Below are positions 7,393 to 10,163 of a DNA stretch of 10,163 nt, piece by piece; the first letter of the stretch is position 1; every line of letters begins with the position of its first letter. The notes under the pieces are model-generated. The model ran no database searches and had not been told where the DNA came from. It saw only the letters and a program-made list of their open reading frames with translations. The stretch lies in the NCBI GenBank assembly GCA_021802375.1, contig JAKAAL010000091.1, positions 1-10,163 on the forward strand. Direction: 5' to 3'. The position numbers and the translations under genes are program-made. This DNA is from Bacillota bacterium. Lineage in GTDB: Bacteria > Bacillota_E > Sulfobacillia > Sulfobacillales > Sulfobacillaceae.

Positions 7393-7422
7393 GTATGCAA
7401 TTATCCAATCCAACTCACACTA
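7393..7422 (+). promoter_or_regulatory. Possible forespore (sigma F/G type) promoter for the YIEGIA gene
   Basis: GTATG at 7393–7397 and CACACTA at 7416–7422 are spaced 18 bases apart. The -10-like part matches six of seven positions of the sigma-G consensus CATACTA, but the -35 match to TGAATA is weak, and a short motif like this arises by chance. It sits in the 115-base gap between the divergent corA and YIEGIA genes, where a promoter is expected. This is a suggestion only. Confidence 0.28.
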
Positions 7423-7458
7423 GCCAGGTAAATCAGTAAATACGTAGGAGTGATCGCC

Positions 7459-8376
7459 GTGTCGTCCCCTTCTGCTCCCATCGACTGGACTCCCATGATC
7501 ATTGGGTTCATCGCGGGGTTCATCTCGCGCTTGATCTCGCTGCGCAGCGGGCGCGACCATTATCCCGGATACCCGTCTGGATATATCTCTCAGTTCGCGC
7601 TAGGCATCATCGCCGCCATGGTTGGATCCTCCATCATCACGGCCCTAGTGGGAAAACAATTTACCGCAGCAACCTTTCTCACCTTGGCCGCGACCCAGTT
7701 CCGTGACGTGCGTACGACCGAACGCGCCACCTTAACCGCTGAGGAAAAGCTCATTTTAGTACCCCGAGGGGCGGGGTACATCGAAGGCATCGCCATTACC
7801 TACGAAGCGCGAAATTACGCCGCCATGCTGGTCGCTCTGGTTACCTCGACCGCGGCCGCCTTCTTGACGTGGATTCCGGGGATTATCGTAGGCATTTTAA
7901 GCATCGTTGTAGCCCAGCGTTTGATGCAGGGCAAGACTATCGGGGATATTCTCGAGGTCCGCGCGTCGAAAATTAGCTTTGAAAAGGAATCCCTCTTGTA
8001 CGCAGGCGACGTGATGTTGATGGAGGTGGGCCTGCCCCATACGCGACAGCGCTGGATGGAAGACGGCCTAGCCGTAGAGCTCATTCCTAAAAACCCTCGC
8101 GGGCAAGCCGCCCTCTGGAACGTCTCTCAGCGTCAGGCCATGACCCACGTAGCGGCTTCGGCCGTGGGCGTGCAAAAAGACGTGGGTTATCCTGACCAAA
8201 GTCCCTTGTGTCGCATGGAACTGCCACACCCAAGCGGCAAGGCTGGTCTTGGCATTCTCCCCGTGCACCGCGATATGGACCGCTTGATTGACGCCATTAA
8301 AGCCACTCCCGTCTTGGAATCGGGAAAATGGTCCAAACTCTCCAACACGGTGAAGCATACCGAATCGGGCAGCTAG
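7459..8376 (+). CDS. YIEGIA family membrane protein
   Basis: The sequence YIEGIAITYEARNYAAML that names this endospore-former family lies at residues 107–124 from the chosen start. Membrane segments are predicted at about 12–28 (MIIGFIAGFISRLISL), 45–64 (FALGIIAAMVGSSIITALVG) and, as a long or double span, 120–152 (YAAMLVALVTSTAAAFLTW, then PGIIVGILSIVVAQRL). The remaining 150 residues are soluble. The family is of unknown biochemical function. I believe the Bacillus member is linked to spore envelope assembly, but cannot confirm the gene name from sequence. Of two in-frame GTG codons, the one at 7459 is preferred because GGAG at 7447–7450 ends eight bases before it; the GTG at 7450 overlaps that site. 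The gene is divergent from corA and stands alone on its strand. A 305-residue product is expected. Confidence 0.9.
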   Translation: MSSPSAPIDWTPMIIGFIAGFISRLISLRSGRDHYPGYPSGYISQFALGIIAAMVGSSIITALVGKQFTAATFLTLAATQFRDVRTTERATLTAEEKLILVPRGAGYIEGIAITYEARNYAAMLVALVTSTAAAFLTWIPGIIVGILSIVVAQRLMQGKTIGDILEVRASKISFEKESLLYAGDVMLMEVGLPHTRQRWMEDGLAVELIPKNPRGQAALWNVSQRQAMTHVAASAVGVQKDVGYPDQSPLCRMELPHPSGKAGLGILPVHRDMDRLIDAIKATPVLESGKWSKLSNTVKHTESGS

Positions 8377-8645
8377 CCTGTCCGAAGGCTCTCGTCGAAG
8401 ACCAGTCTGGGATTTGAGAATAGTCATGGGATCCTCTGCAGTCGCCTCAGCCAGTCAGCGCTCGGTGGGCATGGCCCCGAACCAACGGCCTCGCCCTTTA
8501 GCGTCCCCGATTTTTACGCTTTCGTGCCCGAATGGTGAAAAAGACATTGGGGCGTGCAAGACTGGAAGCACCTTCTCCCAAAACGGGACCGGCACCCACA
8601 CATCGGAGTGGATGTTCTATTAGGAATTCGCAGTATTGCAATGAC
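8377..8645 (+). other. Intergenic stretch between two convergent genes
   Basis: No gene is supported here. The short open frames on both strands show no recognisable family and no good ribosome binding site. A weak hairpin just after the YIEGIA stop (AGCCT, six-base loop, AGGCT at about 8377–8392) has no T tract behind it, so I do not call a terminator, although the convergent arrangement makes one likely. Confidence 0.4.
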
Positions 8646-9194
8646 TTACGGCCGGAAGAAGTCGGCCACCGCGAGTGGTACACCGGGGAAAATCGAGCTT
8701 TGAGTTGTCTCGTTTCGGCGAAAAGGACCGATCCCTGCGTATCCTTCCGCGGTCAGACGATACACGAAGAGCGTTGCCACCTCTGGATCAAGAATCCAAT
8801 ATTCTCGGACACCAAACTTAGCATATAAGTGGGCCTTCACTCCAAGGTCCCGAATCCGGGTGCTGGCGGACAACACCTCAACCATGAGGTCCGGCGCTCC
8901 CTGCACATGAGCCTCTTTGACAATATCCAGGTGCTCCGCACGAATGAAGAGCACATCCGGTTCGGTGACGTTGTGGTCATCAAAAACGACATCAATCGGG
9001 GAGAGCGCCACTTTGCCCAGTCCGGCATTTTCTCGTTCGGTTAACCACAAGTGCATAAAATGAACCATTCGTTGATGCGTCCAACTCGGAGCCGGGCTCA
9101 CGGCTAGATCTCCTTCCAAAACTTCATAGCGCTTGCCGTCGTCTGGCATCTGCGCCAAATCACTTGCGTGGAAAATCGGTCGAATGACATCCAC
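8646..9194 (-). CDS. Uma2 family (DUF820) restriction-endonuclease-like protein
   Basis: The 182 residues are the normal length for Uma2 proteins, which have a PD-(D/E)xK nuclease fold and are best known as multicopy families in cyanobacteria and some Firmicutes; their biological target is not known. Visible blocks are KRYEVLEGDLAVSPAPSWTHQRMV (about 21–44), the EPDVLFI strand with the first acidic residue (about 78–84), and DLMVEVLSASTRIRDLGVKAHLYAKFGVREYWILDPE (about 102–138). The last carries the Glu and the Lys of the site plus the family YW. Start is GTG at 9194, with GAGGAGGTG ending seven bases upstream. A nearby ATG at 9199 is in another frame. The gene appears monocistronic and convergent with the YIEGIA gene. 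A role in mobile DNA, DNA repair or defence is possible but not shown. Confidence 0.9.
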   Translation of the reverse strand: MDVIRPIFHASDLAQMPDDGKRYEVLEGDLAVSPAPSWTHQRMVHFMHLWLTERENAGLGKVALSPIDVVFDDHNVTEPDVLFIRAEHLDIVKEAHVQGAPDLMVEVLSASTRIRDLGVKAHLYAKFGVREYWILDPEVATLFVYRLTAEGYAGIGPFRRNETTQSSIFPGVPLAVADFFRP

Positions 9195-9227
9195 GGCATC
9201 GCACCTCCTCGTACGTATGACAGCAAT

Positions 9228-9256
9228 TTGCTAGGCCCACCAACGTCGAGTGACAA
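9228..9256 (-). promoter_or_regulatory. Possible promoter for the Uma2-family gene
   Basis: On the minus strand, TTGTCA (9256–9251; five of six to TTGACA) is followed after 17 bases by TAGCAA (9233–9228; a weak -10). The implied transcript would start about ten bases upstream of the GAGGAGGTG site. The weak -10 keeps this tentative. Confidence 0.28.
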
Positions 9257-9259
9257 GCC

Positions 9260-9717
9260 TCTGACCGACCCTTACCGTCGATGGATTGCAATGACGGCCA
9301 AGGTGCAACAATTAACAAAGGCCTGCGATATGCGAAAGTGGGGGTTGTATAGCATGGGAACCAAAGACCGGAATAAGGCCTAAAACAGGACTGAGTGAGA
9401 CCGATGACTGGCGTGAGGATAACCAATCGTCGCGGTGAAAGCTACCAGGAATCATCCGAACCGTTCGATCAAGGGATCCTAAACTTCGGTTGTTACGCCG
9501 TTTTGGAGCTTGTTCCAGTGTTGAGCACAGTTGCTACAGAAACCCCTGTTATCCTTAGCGCAAGAACTGTAGGCGGTCGCGCTGACCGATGAGTTCAGTG
9601 CGCACGAATATGCTGCGCGCGCCTTAAACATTCCCGTCGTGAGTGACGCCTGGAAACGGGGCCCTTATCCCAGGAAGCCGCGCAGCGCTCGCCACCCCGT
9701 GTCAAAACATGGGCCTG
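9260..9717 (+). other. Poorly coding stretch, possible gene remnants
   Basis: Only short, unconvincing open frames are seen. One plus-strand frame at 9395–9592 and a second at about 9572–9700 (with DEFSAHEYAARALNIPVV, no start codon before it) look mildly protein-like, and they lie end to end in different frames. This is compatible with an old gene broken by frameshifts, but no family is recognised and the reading may be chance. No RNA gene, CRISPR array or long repeat is seen. Confidence 0.3.
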
Positions 9718-9736
9718 AGGGAATCCAAAGCGTTTC

Positions 9737-10003
9737 ATGCAGCGACCCGTGCCGGGTAGCCGCTTATCGCGCCTGGAGTGGGCCTTGCAATGGGATGACA
9801 CCATCCCGCAAAGCACCGGAGATATTACCGAACACCCTAGCATCAATCGTGGAGATTTGCTCCGCGAGATTTATACCATGGGCATTGCCCCCTATGAAGA
9901 TCCCACTATGGACCGAGCCACGCGATTGAACGAACTGGATCAACGCCGGAAACAAAGGCGTCAGAGTAATCCCCGATCATTCCGAGGGAATAAGCGACCA
10001 TGA
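9737..10003 (+). CDS. Hypothetical small protein, function unknown
   Basis: This is an 88-residue open frame with protein-like composition: a central acidic and hydrophobic part (LEWALQWDDTIPQ, then NRGDLLREIYTMGIAPYEDP) followed by a predicted charged helix and a strongly basic tail (RRKQRRQ onward, ending NKRP) that could bind nucleic acid. No signal peptide, membrane segment or known motif is seen, and I do not recognise a family. The ATG at 9737 has only a GAGGG about 14 bases upstream, a poor distance, so the start is uncertain; GTG codons exist just downstream. A stop lies shortly upstream in the same frame. It could also be the end of a decayed gene whose earlier part lies in another frame. 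Confidence 0.4.
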   Translation: MQRPVPGSRLSRLEWALQWDDTIPQSTGDITEHPSINRGDLLREIYTMGIAPYEDPTMDRATRLNELDQRRKQRRQSNPRSFRGNKRP

Positions 10004-10163
10004 GGCGTTCTCCGTGGTCCGCGACGTTCGACGAGTTTCGGTACGATTCCTATGTATTCTGCGATCACGGGAACCATGACAAACGGCTCGATGCTTAGCG
10101 CTAATGGCTTAGCGGGCAGAAGTGTGCCTGATTGACCCCAACGATCCACCTTACACTACCGTA
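10004..10163 (-). other. Window end; short open frame of uncertain status on the minus strand
   Basis: A 62-residue minus-strand frame begins with GTG at 10149 and runs to 9961. Its first 35 residues (LLPAKPLALSIEPFVMVPVIAEYIGIV) have alternating hydrophobic character reminiscent of the N-terminus of some transposases, but the rest becomes basic and unlike any family. There is no good ribosome binding site. It may be a remnant or chance, and nothing else is seen here. Confidence 0.2.

Noticed and set aside
7344..7458. Mg2+ riboswitch (M-box) upstream of corA
   Set aside because: The whole gap is 115 bases and shared with a divergent gene, too short for an M-box, and no matching structure is apparent. 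A small CCACC/GGTGG repeat at 7377–7393 is too short to interpret.
8377..8392. Terminator hairpin after the YIEGIA gene
   Set aside because: The stem is only five base pairs and no T-rich tract follows.
8414..8623. 69-residue plus-strand open frame
   Set aside because: No ribosome binding site, no recognisable sequence, and low-complexity Ser/Pro composition typical of chance frames.
9168..9383. 71-residue plus-strand open frame overlapping the Uma2 gene start
   Set aside because: It overlaps the start and ribosome binding site of a well-supported gene and resembles no known protein.

Overview
The window looks like chromosome from a spore-forming Firmicute. The evidence is the contiguous prkA–yhbH–spoVR trio, a YIEGIA-family membrane protein of the kind known from endospore formers, and strong AGGAGG-type ribosome binding sites. 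The moderately GC-rich base composition and the divergence from Bacillus sequences would fit an acidophilic Sulfobacillus-like lineage, but that placement is an inference from general impression, not from a database match.

Layout. (1) Positions 1 to about 1688 are the right-hand part of an insertion sequence. It carries the C-terminal part of a DUF4338 (DruA-like) coding region, cut by the window edge, that runs in frame without a stop into an ISAs1-family transposase. The transposase has its own strong ribosome binding site and is broken by a frameshift near a T5C5 run. (2) Positions 1731–2041 hold a promoter-like extended -10 and a small zinc-ribbon protein with one C-terminal membrane helix. 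(3) Positions 2006–6340, minus strand, carry a tight operon prkA → yhbH → spoVR. In Bacillus these are mother-cell sporulation genes; in enterobacteria the homologues yeaG/yeaH and ycgB are stress genes. (4) Positions 6405–7343, minus strand, encode a CorA-type divalent-metal transporter immediately upstream of prkA. (5) Positions 7459–8376, plus strand and divergent from corA, encode the YIEGIA-family membrane protein. (6) Positions 8646–9194, minus strand, encode a Uma2-family (DUF820) nuclease-like protein. (7) Positions 9195–10163 are poorly coding. They hold one plausible small hypothetical gene and what may be remnants of decayed genes.

Together the central part is a sporulation-flavoured neighbourhood: a PrkA AAA+ kinase/protease-like protein, its VWA partner YhbH, SpoVR, and a divergently transcribed membrane protein of sporulation type. 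It is flanked by mobile or decayed DNA on both sides. I did not find a clearly undescribed multi-gene system. The most unusual points are the in-frame DruA-like/ISAs1 arrangement with an internal ribosome binding site, the compact SpoVR, and the zinc-ribbon membrane peptide convergent with spoVR.
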